Shown here piece after piece: positions 8,968 through 17,295 of a stretch of DNA of 22,979 bases (position 1 is the stretch's first letter; the number at the start of each line of letters is the position of its first letter). The stretch is from Planctomycetaceae bacterium (GTDB lineage Bacteria; Planctomycetota; Planctomycetia; Planctomycetales; Planctomycetaceae). Below the pieces are notes generated by a model. That model saw only the letters and a list, made by a program, of their open reading frames with translations. It made no database searches and was not told the DNA's origin. Where the stretch lies: assembly GCA_027000105.1 (NCBI GenBank), contig JALTOP010000487.1, forward strand, positions 1-22,979, read 5' to 3'. The translations under genes were made by a program, and so were the position numbers.

Positions 8968-10110
8968 ATGTCGATGTCATGCGGTAGGTTTATGGGTACG
9001 TTTGTTTTGGCAGGCTCGTTTTTGTCAATTGTTTTCCTCTCGACACAAACGGGAGTCTCGCAACCTCAAAAAGGTCAGCCACTGGAGCAGAGGGGGAAAT
9101 TACTGTTTGATCGCCTCGATCGAAACCAGGATGGGAAACTGACGCCTGATGAAATTCCCGCCAGAGGCAAGGGGCTGTTCAAGCAGATCGACAGCGATGG
9201 AGATGGCGTTGTCACCCTGGAAGAGCATTTGCAATTTCACAAAAAACGTTTTGCCCAACAACCGCGGCGAGGCAGACAGCGCGGCCCGCAGGTTCCGGAG
9301 GGAACCGAAGTTTTTCGCGATATCGAGTATATTAAAGGTGGTCATGAACGGCAGAAACTCGATGTTTATGTTCCCGCTGAGGCAAAAGAGAAGATGCCCC
9401 TCGTTGTCTGGATTCACGGAGGTGGCTGGCGAAACGGTGACAAACGGAGGTGCCCCGCGTTGTACCTGTTGGATAAAGGATATGTTGTTGCCAGTGTCAA
9501 TTATCGGTTAAGTCAGGATGCCATCTTCCCTGCCCAGATTCAGGACTGCAAGGCCGCGATTCGGTATTTGAAATCGCACGCGTCCCGGTTTCATATCGAC
9601 CCCACCAAAGTCGGAGCGTGGGGCTCTTCTGCGGGAGGGCATCTGGTTGCGCTGCTGGGAACATCGGGCGATGTCGCGGAATTCGAGCATCCGCAAGCCC
9701 CGCAAACAGAATTGACCAGCCGTGTCCAGGCTGTCTGCGACTATTACGGCCCGACCGATTTTGCCAAAATGAGTCAACAGACTACCATTGAAGGGCCTTT
9801 TGATCACGACTCTGCAGATTCCCCGGAATCAAAACTGATCGGCGGTGCGATTCAGGAGAATATCAAAAAAGCGAACGCAGCTTCCCCCATCACATACGTT
9901 TCCAAGGATGATCCTCCGTTTCTCATCGTTCATGGTGATAGCGACCCGCTCGTTCCGGTTGATCAGAGTAAAACGTTTCAACAGAAACTGGAGGAAACCG
10001 GAGTCGATTCGGAGTTGGTCATTGTCAAAGGTGGGGGGCACGGCCCGTTCAAATCACGGGAAATGCTGGAAAAGGTAAAACATTTTTTTGACAGGCATCT
10101 GAAGAATTAA
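8968..10110 (+). CDS. Secreted EF-hand alpha/beta-hydrolase (BD-FAE-like esterase)
   Basis: The start is ATG 8968, preceded by GGGGG at 8957-8961. It is favoured over the TTG at 8842 because it opens directly into a signal peptide (about 1-31). The 380-aa product then has two EF-hand loops, D51-E62 (DRNQDGKLTPDE) and D75-E86 (DSDGDGVVTLEE), and a Gln/Arg-rich linker. An alpha/beta-hydrolase domain follows: oxyanion-hole HGGG 150-153, nucleophile elbow GSSAG with Ser221, acid Asp326 in HGDSDPLVP, and His358 in GGGHG. This resembles esterases of the BD-FAE or acetyl-xylan esterase type that remove acyl or feruloyl groups from polysaccharides. EF-hand fusion to hydrolases is common in planctomycetes. 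Substrate unknown. A periplasmic or extracellular location is inferred. Confidence 0.87.
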   Translation: MSMSCGRFMGTFVLAGSFLSIVFLSTQTGVSQPQKGQPLEQRGKLLFDRLDRNQDGKLTPDEIPARGKGLFKQIDSDGDGVVTLEEHLQFHKKRFAQQPRRGRQRGPQVPEGTEVFRDIEYIKGGHERQKLDVYVPAEAKEKMPLVVWIHGGGWRNGDKRRCPALYLLDKGYVVASVNYRLSQDAIFPAQIQDCKAAIRYLKSHASRFHIDPTKVGAWGSSAGGHLVALLGTSGDVAEFEHPQAPQTELTSRVQAVCDYYGPTDFAKMSQQTTIEGPFDHDSADSPESKLIGGAIQENIKKANAASPITYVSKDDPPFLIVHGDSDPLVPVDQSKTFQQKLEETGVDSELVIVKGGGHGPFKSREMLEKVKHFFDRHLKN

Positions 10111-10111
10111 A

Positions 10112-10140
10112 TCGGGGAACTGTATTCGGGAAACTGTAAT
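10112..10140. repeat. Imperfect 14/15-bp tandem duplication
   Basis: TCGGGGAACTGTAT (10112-10125) is followed by TCGGGAAACTGTAAT (10126-10140). A second imperfect 15-bp duplication follows immediately in the start region of the chelatase gene (10143-10157 and 10158-10172), each copy starting ATGGAAC. Confidence 0.75.
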
Positions 10141-10142
10141 TG

Positions 10143-10571
10143 ATGGAACGGGAGTCGATGGAACAGGGGGAATCAACTGCGCACCAGGAAGCGATATTGC
10201 TGATCGCACATGGGAGCCGACGTCAACAGGCCAATGACGACCTCATCCGCTTGTGTGAAATGATCAGCAACAGACACCCGGAACAGATTGTCGAACACGC
10301 CTTTCTCGAACTGGCAAAACCGACAATTCCGGAAGGAGCCGCCAGTTGCATCAGACGGGGAGCCAACAGGGTGATGATGTTCCCCTATTTTCTTTCCGCT
10401 GGTGTGCATGTTGCGGAGGATCTGCACAGATTCAAAAGAGAGTTCGAAGAAAAATGGCCGGATGCAACCTTTCTCATCTGTCCGCCCCTGGGCGGACATC
10501 GGTTGATCGTCGATATCGTTCTGGATCGAATTGATCAGGGAAAACAGGAAGGTGGCTGGAAGTGCGAATAG
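10143..10571 (+). CDS. CbiX/SirB-type sirohydrochlorin chelatase
   Basis: A small chelatase of about 142 aa that would insert a metal (Co2+ or Fe2+) into sirohydrochlorin for cobalamin or siroheme synthesis. Visible motifs are LLIAHGSR (metal-binding His23) and a second metal-binding His89 in LSAGVHVAEDL, with the family's LELAKP and PPLGGH segments. The size fits the short single-domain CbiX/SirB class. The start is uncertain: ATG 10143, or ATG 10158 with GGGAG very close upstream. The two candidate starts sit in consecutive imperfect 15-bp repeats, so a duplication seems to have added an N-terminal extension. No other tetrapyrrole gene is nearby, and the metal specificity cannot be read from sequence. 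Confidence 0.85.
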   Translation: MERESMEQGESTAHQEAILLIAHGSRRQQANDDLIRLCEMISNRHPEQIVEHAFLELAKPTIPEGAASCIRRGANRVMMFPYFLSAGVHVAEDLHRFKREFEEKWPDATFLICPPLGGHRLIVDIVLDRIDQGKQEGGWKCE

Positions 10572-10623
10572 CCGGCGTTGATCCAACCGGCCCACGCGAC
10601 CTATCAACCGGTTCATACAGCAG

Positions 10624-10665
10624 TTCGTGCAACAGGAAACGGTTTGTGCGATTCGTGCAACAGGA
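10624..10665. repeat. 14-bp direct repeat with 28-bp period
   Basis: TTCGTGCAACAGGA occurs exactly at 10624-10637 and 10652-10665, in the gap between the convergent chelatase and histidine kinase genes. Confidence 0.9.
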
Positions 10666-10742
10666 GCAGCCACCTGGAACGATTCCCCGGCGAACGGTTC
10701 CCCATGGCTGAGGAAAGGCCAGGCTGGCGAAACTACCGGGGT

Positions 10743-12911
10743 TTATTCAGCAAGGCACAATTCCGTATCGGATTCGCAATACTGCAGGCAGGTATCGATC
10801 AACTGTTCGGTATCGATCGGTTTGCTGATGTAATCATCACAACCGGCGACAATGCACTTCATGCGGTCGTCATCCATGGCGTTGGCCGTCAAGGCGACAA
10901 CCGGCAATTCGTATCCCTGTTCTCGCAGGCTTCGTGTTGCACTGTAACCATCGAGTTCCGGCATTTGCATATCCATCAGGATCAGGTGGAAGTGTTGCGA
11001 TCGCTCCTCAGCTTTGCCAACCTTATCAAGGGCAATTTTCCCGTTTTCCGCGATGACCACTTCCGCCCCGGCTTTTTCCAAATGATAGGAAATCAGCTTC
11101 TGATTTTCTTTTCCATCTTCCGCAACAAGGATCCGCTTTCCTTGCAATCGTTTGGCATTCTGGTTTGCCGGTGTTTCAGTGGACGTGGCGTTGATCTGCG
11201 CAACGCGTTCTGCGATCCGGCTTTCGTCCAGCATCTCGACACCATCAAGCGAGCCGGCTGAGACAGAAAGACTGAACGTACTTCCTTTTCCCTTTTGAGA
11301 AACGATTTCAATCCCGCCCCCAAGCATACTTGCCAGCGAACTGGTGATCCGCAAGCCCAAACCAATCCCGCCATATCGACGTGTCGAAGAGCCATCCGCC
11401 TGGTTAAACGGTTGATACGTTTCAATTTCTTCTTTCTGTTTCGGCGTCAATCCGATACCCGTATCGATAACATCGAAGGTCATCATATCGTTGAAATCGA
11501 AACTTTTGTGATACGAAACGGCGATCGTTACCGATCCCTGTTCCGTAAACTTGATCGCATTGTCGACCAGATTCCTTAATGCCTGTCCAAGTCGTTGCGG
11601 ATCCGAAATGATCTGGGCAGGGATGTCGCTGGTGTATTCAACTTTGAATTTGATCATGCGTTCTATCGCTTTTGAACGCAGGCTGTTACACGTCTCTTCT
11701 ACTATTTGAATGGGATCCATTACAGTTGGAGCCATTATCATTTTTCCGCTGTCAATCTTCGATGCATCCAGAACGTCGTTGATGACCGCAAGAAGCTGCT
11801 GCCCGCTTTTCTTGATCGATTCAATTGCATCGGCGGCTCGAATGACGTCCGAACTGAATTCGGTATCGCTTCCCAATAATTCGGTAAAGCCGAGAATTGT
11901 CGTCATCGGGTTACGGATTTCGTGGCTGATGTTGGCCAGGAATTCCGATCTTGTTCGGGCAGCCTGTTCCGCAGTTTTCCTTGCGCGACGCAACTCCTGC
12001 TCCATTTCCATCCTCTGCCACTCCGATTCGGCCCGCGAGCCGAGCAGTTTGAGGATCGTTGTGACATCGAGCGATTCATCGAAAGGGGTGCTGTCCACAA
12101 TCGAAAGGATCGCTGTTGGTCGGCCATGACGATCATGCAGGCGTATCCCGGCGTAGCTGGCCGCCTGAAGCTGTTTCAGAAAATCAGAATCCGGAAAGAC
12201 ATCCTGAACTTTATTCTTCGTCACCCAGATACCGCGATTAGCCGCATGGGCACAGGCGGAACCTTTCAGCGGGTATTCATGCTGATCGATTGCTTTTTCA
12301 TCTTTCCAACCTGCGATAACCTGAACCCAATCGCGGTTCTCTTTCTGGACAATTTGTGATATCGCCACATAACGGGAATCGAACACGGCGGAGATCGCCT
12401 GGCAATACTCGGTGAGCACTTCTTTGCGAGAACCGGTTGGAGTAAACGCATTCAGAACTTGCAGGGCAATTCCCTCTCTTTTTTGCTGATCGATTTTCTG
12501 GTGCATCCCGATAATCCGCAAGGCACTGTTTTGCGAATCGCGCGCAGCAGCGGCTCCTGTTGATCGAACCCATTGAAAGGAACGGTCTGCGTTTCTGAAT
12601 CTGAGTTCGAGATCATAGGCCTGCCTGGAGTTGTCTCGAATTTCAGCAATCAGACGCTGAAACTCTTCACGATCCGCCGGGTGGATGCGGTCGACGAAAT
12701 CCTGAAAAGTGATCACCTCTTTTTTCTCGTTCTTCACGCTGTCAGCAGTAGTGCAAAACGAGTCGCTTACGATGACGGACTCCGCCGGGATATCCCAATC
12801 CCAGTAGCTGACTTCGCCCGTGTGCAGCAAACGGCTCACTGGCTCCGGAATCTGTTCACTTACAATAGTATTCCAGAGAAATTGTTGCGCAGAGTGAGAG
12901 GAATTTGTCAT
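10743..12911 (-). CDS. Soluble PAS-GAF hybrid histidine kinase with receiver domain
   Basis: The start is taken as ATG 12911 because GGAG lies 6 nt upstream; ATG 12923 would add four residues. Numbering from the longer form, the order is: PAS-type sensor (about 35-145, with HPADREEF), GAF-like domain (about 150-300), short coiled coil, HisKA with phospho-acceptor His334 (SHEIRNP), ATPase domain with N-box Asn455, G1 DTGIG 487-491 and G2 GGIGLGL 518-524. A C-terminal receiver follows with phospho-Asp651, Thr679 and Lys701. No transmembrane segment or signal peptide is visible, so it should sense a cytosolic cue. All catalytic residues are present. No cognate regulator or phosphotransferase gene is adjacent, so it is an orphan kinase, and its output partner is unknown. 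Confidence 0.92.
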   Translation of the reverse strand: MTNSSHSAQQFLWNTIVSEQIPEPVSRLLHTGEVSYWDWDIPAESVIVSDSFCTTADSVKNEKKEVITFQDFVDRIHPADREEFQRLIAEIRDNSRQAYDLELRFRNADRSFQWVRSTGAAAARDSQNSALRIIGMHQKIDQQKREGIALQVLNAFTPTGSRKEVLTEYCQAISAVFDSRYVAISQIVQKENRDWVQVIAGWKDEKAIDQHEYPLKGSACAHAANRGIWVTKNKVQDVFPDSDFLKQLQAASYAGIRLHDRHGRPTAILSIVDSTPFDESLDVTTILKLLGSRAESEWQRMEMEQELRRARKTAEQAARTRSEFLANISHEIRNPMTTILGFTELLGSDTEFSSDVIRAADAIESIKKSGQQLLAVINDVLDASKIDSGKMIMAPTVMDPIQIVEETCNSLRSKAIERMIKFKVEYTSDIPAQIISDPQRLGQALRNLVDNAIKFTEQGSVTIAVSYHKSFDFNDMMTFDVIDTGIGLTPKQKEEIETYQPFNQADGSSTRRYGGIGLGLRITSSLASMLGGGIEIVSQKGKGSTFSLSVSAGSLDGVEMLDESRIAERVAQINATSTETPANQNAKRLQGKRILVAEDGKENQKLISYHLEKAGAEVVIAENGKIALDKVGKAEERSQHFHLILMDMQMPELDGYSATRSLREQGYELPVVALTANAMDDDRMKCIVAGCDDYISKPIDTEQLIDTCLQYCESDTELCLAE

Positions 12912-12937
12912 CGAGGTCTCCATCCAAGCCTACTGAG

Positions 12938-12961
12938 TTACGTTTGAGCTTACGTTTGAGC
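12938..12961. repeat. 12-bp perfect tandem duplication
   Basis: TTACGTTTGAGC occurs at 12938-12949 and 12950-12961, directly upstream of the kinase start, so it lies in its promoter or leader region. Confidence 0.92.
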
Positions 12962-13027
12962 TGACACCCATTCAGGGATGTTCACTCAACAATAGCTCTC
13001 GCATGCTACGTGATGAGACAACGAAAC

Positions 13028-13076
13028 AAAAAAAATCCAAGATGAGGCTGATCCCTTACATTAAGGGCAACTCGTC
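13028..13076 (-). terminator. Intrinsic terminator of the 225-aa secreted protein gene
   Basis: Read on the minus strand, 13076-13071 pairs with 13046-13041 (6 bp, one mismatch) and the inner 13067-13062 pairs with 13058-13053 (6 bp, 3-nt loop). A run of eight T follows (13035-13028). A second 7-bp hairpin without a T-run (13115-13121/13128-13134) lies between it and the stop codon. Confidence 0.6.
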
Positions 13077-13147
13077 ATGCAAGTTAACAAGAAAGTAAGG
13101 TTTTTTGCGATAATGAAGGGAGGGATTTCCCTTCAGGTTCTCCCTGG

Positions 13148-13825
13148 TTATTTCTTTTTCCCGGTCAGAACTTCATCGGATTTCAGCGGAGAAGTCAGGG
13201 AAATGGTCGCCTTTTTCAAAGTGAATTTTCCACTTCTCAACGGGATGACCTGCATTCTGATTTTCGCATTTTCAGGCAGGATGGAAGTATCCGTTGTGGA
13301 AACCGTGATCTTTACGTTCTTTTCGAGCATCAGATAGGGGCCACGAGGCGCTTCTCTCAACGCAACCAGTTCGTAATCGGGATAATCTTCATCAGGCTGG
13401 TGTGCTACGATGGTTCCGGCAACAAGGTAGGAATTCGTACTTCGTCCGGCTTGCGCCGGGGCCTTTTGGATGCCGCCCCTTTTCGAGATTTTTTTTCCGG
13501 ATAATGGTACAAAAATGGTCACATCAGAGAGGTAGATCCGCTTGTTCGTCATCACACCTTCCCCTTGAATATAGGCTCCTTTGGTAACGAACCCTTTATC
13601 GCCCGGGGCAAGAATTTGAAAATCAACTTTCGGTGTCAATGAAATCTCGTATTCACCGCCCTGGTCATCTTCGATCGTCATTTTGGTCAAACGACCTTTT
13701 TTGGTGATTTCCTTGACAACCCCTGTTTTCAGCTCAAGGTTACCTTGCGCGAACAGACAGGCAGAGGCCGTCAACTCCAGAATCAGCATTGCCGAAAACG
13801 CAGAGAGCAAATAACGATATTTCAT
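13148..13825 (-). CDS. Secreted hypothetical protein
   Basis: A 225-aa product with a clear signal peptide (about 1-26, cleavage likely after CLFA). The mature part appears rich in beta-strand and is basic. It shows no catalytic motif that I recognise. The first half (about 30-115) alternates Lys/Thr/Val stretches (TGVVKEITKKG) and the second half (about 130-215) includes DEDYPDYELV and a Lys-rich C-terminus ending GKKK. The ATG at 13825 has an AAGGAA-type Shine-Dalgarno on the minus strand. Its neighbours (histidine kinase downstream, lpxI upstream, all minus strand) are separated by large gaps, and a terminator follows at 13028-13076, so it is probably transcribed alone. A periplasmic or surface role is inferred from the signal peptide only. 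Confidence 0.75.
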   Translation of the reverse strand: MKYRYLLSAFSAMLILELTASACLFAQGNLELKTGVVKEITKKGRLTKMTIEDDQGGEYEISLTPKVDFQILAPGDKGFVTKGAYIQGEGVMTNKRIYLSDVTIFVPLSGKKISKRGGIQKAPAQAGRSTNSYLVAGTIVAHQPDEDYPDYELVALREAPRGPYLMLEKNVKITVSTTDTSILPENAKIRMQVIPLRSGKFTLKKATISLTSPLKSDEVLTGKKK

Positions 13826-13931
13826 TACTCGGTTCCTTTTCAGGAGTTAGGTCTATCGGGAAGACGTGCTCGCTCAACCGGTTCACTCCGTGAGTCGCTT
13901 TTGAGCTTTCATCAGGAGATTCGCTCAACAC

Positions 13932-13952
13932 GACTCATGACTCATGACTCAT
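13932..13952. repeat. 7-bp tandem repeat, 3 copies
   Basis: GACTCAT is repeated exactly at 13932, 13939 and 13946, upstream of the secreted-protein gene. Confidence 0.9.
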
Positions 13953-14101
13953 GATATACACGACGCTCAACGCACCGCCCGGCCAGCCGTTTTGCACCAT
14001 CCAGAGATCATTGAAACGGTTGCCGGACAGAACGACGAAGACCGGTAGCGTTTGATTCTCACGATGGACAGACCGCAGATGGGGTAAACAGCACGGCCAA
14101 T

Positions 14102-14138
14102 CGGAAAGCGTTTTCTGTTCACAGAAAAACGTTTTCCG
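14102..14138. repeat. Long imperfect hairpin in intergenic DNA
   Basis: About 15 bp pair, with one G/A mismatch and one bulged base, around a 4-nt loop TTCA. No T-run follows on either strand. It lies about 145 bp downstream of lpxI and could be a transcript end, an operator or part of a repeat family. Confidence 0.55.
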
Positions 14139-14282
14139 GGCGTGTCCGGTAAGAGCCATCCTAAACGCCCTGTTCCCCGGATTCAAGTTATATCCAGGGA
14201 TTGAGGGGTTGGTGCAATGAGTGGTGAATCGCACGTTAAGCTGCTTGCAGTGCGACCCGGAGACAATGGTAGAGAGTTCAAG

Positions 14283-15197
14283 TCAGCATGCGACGCGCAG
14301 TTTTACTTCTTCGGCGTTAAGCGAAACGACGGCGATTCCAAGTTTGTTCGCCAATTCGATCACTTCGTCATTATCCAGAATAATCGTCTGGCCTGCTTCA
14401 ACGGCCAAAACGCGTCCTCCTGCTTCGTGCATCGAACGGAGTGTTTGCACTCCGATTGTTGGGACGTCGAATCGGGGATCCTGTTGCGGTTTGGCCACTT
14501 TAACGACGGTGAACCCACCCCGTTTGCAGAGTTCGCCGGCTCGCAGGATGGCCTGGTCCGTTCCCTCGATCGCCTCGACGGCAATCACGGCGGTATCGTT
14601 GACAACGACAGTCTGACCAATATCGAGCCGACCGATCTCTTTCGCCATCTCCCAACCGAAGCAGATATCTTTCCACTGAGACGAGTTCGGTTTGCGTTGA
14701 GTTAAAAAGCCGTGTTGCACGAGTAACTCCGGACAAAAATCGAGGGCAGAGACAAAGTGAATACCGTCGCGTTCAAACTCACGAATGACCGCCAGCAGCA
14801 GAGTGTCGTCTTTTTTGTTCTCGCGGGTATATTGCACCCACATGTGGATGGTGCGCCAATCGGGCAGCAATCTCCAGATTCGCTTTGATTGGAACAGAAC
14901 CGTTTTTTCAATTTTTCCGGCCATCACGATCTGGTCTATCTTCTGTCTTTTGAACCAGCGGATTGCCCGACCAATTTTCGCAAGCGGCACGGGAGCATAC
15001 CGGTCGCAAAGTGAAGGCAAATCTTCATCGGCCATCCCGATAACACCCATCCCGCAAACTTTCAAACCGGCCTGACGGGCCGTTTCCGCAAAGACCATGG
15101 GAAACCGGCCGGCACCTGCAAGCAGCCCGACTCTGTTTCCACGCGGCTTCGCCGGAGGTTTTTCGAGATAATCTTTCAAAGGAATGATATCAGCCAT
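14283..15197 (-). CDS. lpxI: UDP-2,3-diacylglucosamine diphosphatase (LpxI)
   Basis: Hydrolyses UDP-2,3-diacylglucosamine to lipid X and UMP, the fourth step of lipid A synthesis, using the LpxI (DUF1009) solution rather than LpxH. The 304-aa protein has LLAGAGRFP (25-33), GKIEK (94-98), KKDDTLL (128-134), EAIEGTDQAI (208-217) and the strongly conserved PQQDPRFDVPTIG segment (about 237-249). An N-terminal extension of about 20 residues precedes the family core. The ATG at 15197 has no clear Shine-Dalgarno; AACAACCAT-like sequence occurs upstream instead. It lies 69 bp downstream of lpxD on the same strand and probably shares its transcript. LpxD makes the substrate of LpxI. Confidence 0.93.
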   Translation of the reverse strand: MADIIPLKDYLEKPPAKPRGNRVGLLAGAGRFPMVFAETARQAGLKVCGMGVIGMADEDLPSLCDRYAPVPLAKIGRAIRWFKRQKIDQIVMAGKIEKTVLFQSKRIWRLLPDWRTIHMWVQYTRENKKDDTLLLAVIREFERDGIHFVSALDFCPELLVQHGFLTQRKPNSSQWKDICFGWEMAKEIGRLDIGQTVVVNDTAVIAVEAIEGTDQAILRAGELCKRGGFTVVKVAKPQQDPRFDVPTIGVQTLRSMHEAGGRVLAVEAGQTIILDNDEVIELANKLGIAVVSLNAEEVKLRVAC

Positions 15198-15266
15198 TGT
15201 ATATGGTTGTTAATGGTTGCAGATTTCCGCTTCATCGAGAAGCAGCAAGAAAAACCTGGCGGGGGT

Positions 15267-16340
15267 TCACGCGGCTTCTTTCTGGTTCTGTTCTCCGGCA
15301 ATCTGTTTTTCCATGGCGGTGACCTGTTTCTGCAGTTTCCGGACGGTCTGTCGCAAGTCCGGAAGTTTTATTTGAGACATCCAGATTCTTTTCTGTTCAT
15401 CCAGTGGCATCGCCGGGATGCCTCCCAGAATGGAATCATCTTCAATATCCCGAAATACTCCCGTCTTGGCGAGAAGGGAACTGTTCTTCCCGACATTAAT
15501 ATGATCGGCAATCCCGACATGGCCGCCAAATCGACAGTTTTCGCCCGTGGTGACCGAACCGGCCAATCCCACTTGCGAGACGAGAATGTTATTCGGCCCG
15601 ATATCACAGTTGTGGCCGATCATGACCTGATTATCGATTTTTGTGCCCCGGCGGATGACCGTGTTATCAATCATGCCGCGATCAATCGTCGTACAGGCAC
15701 CGATTTCGACGTCGTCTTCGATGACGACAATTCCATAATGCTGTATTTTCTGATAAGCCCCCTGTGAAAATCGGTATCCGAAGCCATCCGCTCCGATGAC
15801 TGCTCCGGCGTGAATGATGACCCGATCACCGATCTGGCAGCCGCCGTAAATAACAGCATTCGGATGCACGATCACGTTGTTTCCGAGCACGACTCCCGGA
15901 GCGAGGGAAACACCGCCGTGGATTTCGCAGTTGTCTCCAATCTTGCACCCTGCCGCAATGCGCGCATGAGCCCCCACACTGACGCCCTCGCCAAGAGTGG
16001 CAGATTCATCGATTACCGCGGTCGGCTCGATCCCCGAAACATGGTAGTCGTGATGTTTGCGAAATCGCGCCAGCAACTCGAAAATGGCGGCGGAGGGGTC
16101 TTGAACCTCAATAAAGCTCTTGATTTCCGAGGTGAGGCCGCTGATATCGCACTGTTCAGGAATCAGAACGATACTGGCTGCGGCTCCTTCCAACTCTTTC
16201 ACATTGCGGCGATCAGAAAGAAAACTGATCTTGCCCTCACGAGATCGACTCAAAGAGCAAACATCATCCACACTCGTGCTTCTGTCTCCGTGGAGCGTCC
16301 CTGAAAGAAATTCAGCAATCTCACCGGCTGTTAATTTCAT
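15267..16340 (-). CDS. lpxD: UDP-3-O-acylglucosamine N-acyltransferase (LpxD)
   Basis: Transfers the second acyl chain, from acyl-ACP, to UDP-3-O-acylglucosamine, the third step of lipid A synthesis. The start is ATG 16340 (MKLTAGE), with AGGA eight bases upstream; the frame extends to 16394 but that adds non-family residues. The 357-aa product has an N-terminal uridine-binding domain (1-100), then a left-handed beta-helix of hexapeptide repeats (about 103-315). The catalytic His243 is in MIGHNCDIG. It ends in a C-terminal helix likely to form the trimeric coiled coil (about 326-350). It is divergent from the GT2 gene across 208 bp and followed by lpxI. Together they argue for lipid A in the outer membrane of this organism. 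Confidence 0.95.
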   Translation of the reverse strand: MKLTAGEIAEFLSGTLHGDRSTSVDDVCSLSRSREGKISFLSDRRNVKELEGAAASIVLIPEQCDISGLTSEIKSFIEVQDPSAAIFELLARFRKHHDYHVSGIEPTAVIDESATLGEGVSVGAHARIAAGCKIGDNCEIHGGVSLAPGVVLGNNVIVHPNAVIYGGCQIGDRVIIHAGAVIGADGFGYRFSQGAYQKIQHYGIVVIEDDVEIGACTTIDRGMIDNTVIRRGTKIDNQVMIGHNCDIGPNNILVSQVGLAGSVTTGENCRFGGHVGIADHINVGKNSSLLAKTGVFRDIEDDSILGGIPAMPLDEQKRIWMSQIKLPDLRQTVRKLQKQVTAMEKQIAGEQNQKEAA

Positions 16341-16548
16341 AAAGCCCATCCTAGACCAGTCGTTTTCATGAAAACTACCTTGCCTTCCTGGCAAGAGGCG
16401 GATATTTAACAGGTTATGGCGTTTTGATGCAAGATCGCTTTATGAGGCATGCTACTTTGAACAGTATCCCCGTTCTGAAAACGACTCCTCAGCGCGAAAA
16501 TGCGGGCTACTATTGTAATTTTTACAACCAGGAGGGATTGGCAGTTCG

Positions 16549-17295
16549 ATGAGTATTGATCTCTCGGAGGTTGTGCTGATTATCCCAGCTTTGAATGAGC
16601 AGGAGTCGTTGCCGTTGGTACTTGGAGCATTACCGAAGGTGGGGCGAGTTGTTGTTGTCGATAACGCATCCGATGACGAAACGGCGACAATAGCTGCAAC
16701 TCACGGAGCAGACGTTGTTTACGAACAGCAAAGAGGGTACGGAGCAGCCTGTTTAGCTGGCCTGGCTTATGTCGAGGAAATGATCCCGGCGTGTCGAATC
16801 ATCGCTTTTTTGGATGCGGATTTCAGTGACGATCCCGGAAAACTAATCGATTTGGTACGGCCCATTCAGGAAGATCGAGCCGATTTCGTCCTCGGTTCCC
16901 GCTTGGCGGGCGAACTTGAACCGGGCGCGATGCCCCCGCAGGCGCGTTTCGGCAATCATCTGGCGACTTTTTTGATCTGGCTGTTACTGAGGCGAAAGTA
17001 TACGGATTTAGGGCCTTTTCGCGCTATCCGCCGGGATGCGCTTCAACTACTCAAAATGCAAGACCGCAACTTTGGCTGGACGGTTGAAATGCAGATCAAG
17101 GCGATCGAATATCGGTTGAGAATTCTGGAAATTCCGGTTCCTTATCGAGTTCGTATCGGCACCAGTAAAATCAGCGGAACGGTCAAGGGGACAATTCTGG
17201 CCGGTTACAAAATTTTACTGCTCATCGCCATTTACGGTATTCCCGCCTGTTTTCGTCGATTAACCCGACGACAGGATAATGGACGCCAGTCGTGA
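16549..17295 (+). CDS. GT2-family glycosyltransferase with C-terminal membrane segment
   Basis: A 248-aa GT-A fold transferase that moves a sugar from a nucleotide-sugar donor to an acceptor, probably a lipid. Motifs are IPALNE (12-17), VVDNASDD (about 36-43), the metal-binding DAD (89-91), and TDLGPFRAIR with GWTVEMQ further on, then RIGTSKISGT. A hydrophobic stretch at about 216-234 suggests membrane attachment. This subfamily resembles dolichol- or polyprenyl-phosphate sugar transferases and glycolipid synthases, so the acceptor is not resolved. The ATG at 16549 has GGAGGG 13 nt upstream. It precedes btaA on the same strand but is separated by 359 bp, so co-transcription is uncertain. A link to membrane-lipid glycosylation is inference. 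Confidence 0.85.
   Translation: MSIDLSEVVLIIPALNEQESLPLVLGALPKVGRVVVVDNASDDETATIAATHGADVVYEQQRGYGAACLAGLAYVEEMIPACRIIAFLDADFSDDPGKLIDLVRPIQEDRADFVLGSRLAGELEPGAMPPQARFGNHLATFLIWLLLRRKYTDLGPFRAIRRDALQLLKMQDRNFGWTVEMQIKAIEYRLRILEIPVPYRVRIGTSKISGTVKGTILAGYKILLLIAIYGIPACFRRLTRRQDNGRQS

Larger units (their letters stand above)
13826..14282. other. Intergenic region without a credible gene
   Basis: About 457 bp. It contains three 7-bp tandem copies at 13932-13952 and a strong imperfect hairpin at 14102-14138 (arms CGGAAAGCGTTTTCTG and CAGAAAAACGTTTTCCG). A 6-bp stem TCGCAC/GTGCGA at 14229-14255 lies just past the lpxI stop. An open frame on the minus strand (13935-14234, GTG start) has no family resemblance and was not accepted. 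Confidence 0.5.

Noticed and set aside
10639..10742. Terminator shared by the chelatase and kinase genes
   Set aside because: Only short imperfect stems are present and no T-run follows on either strand.
13935..14234. Minus-strand 99-codon frame as a gene
   Set aside because: GTG start without Shine-Dalgarno, unusual composition, crosses a tandem repeat and a strong hairpin.
14217..14705. Plus-strand frames over lpxI as genes
   Set aside because: They lie entirely within lpxI on the opposite strand, which has full family conservation.
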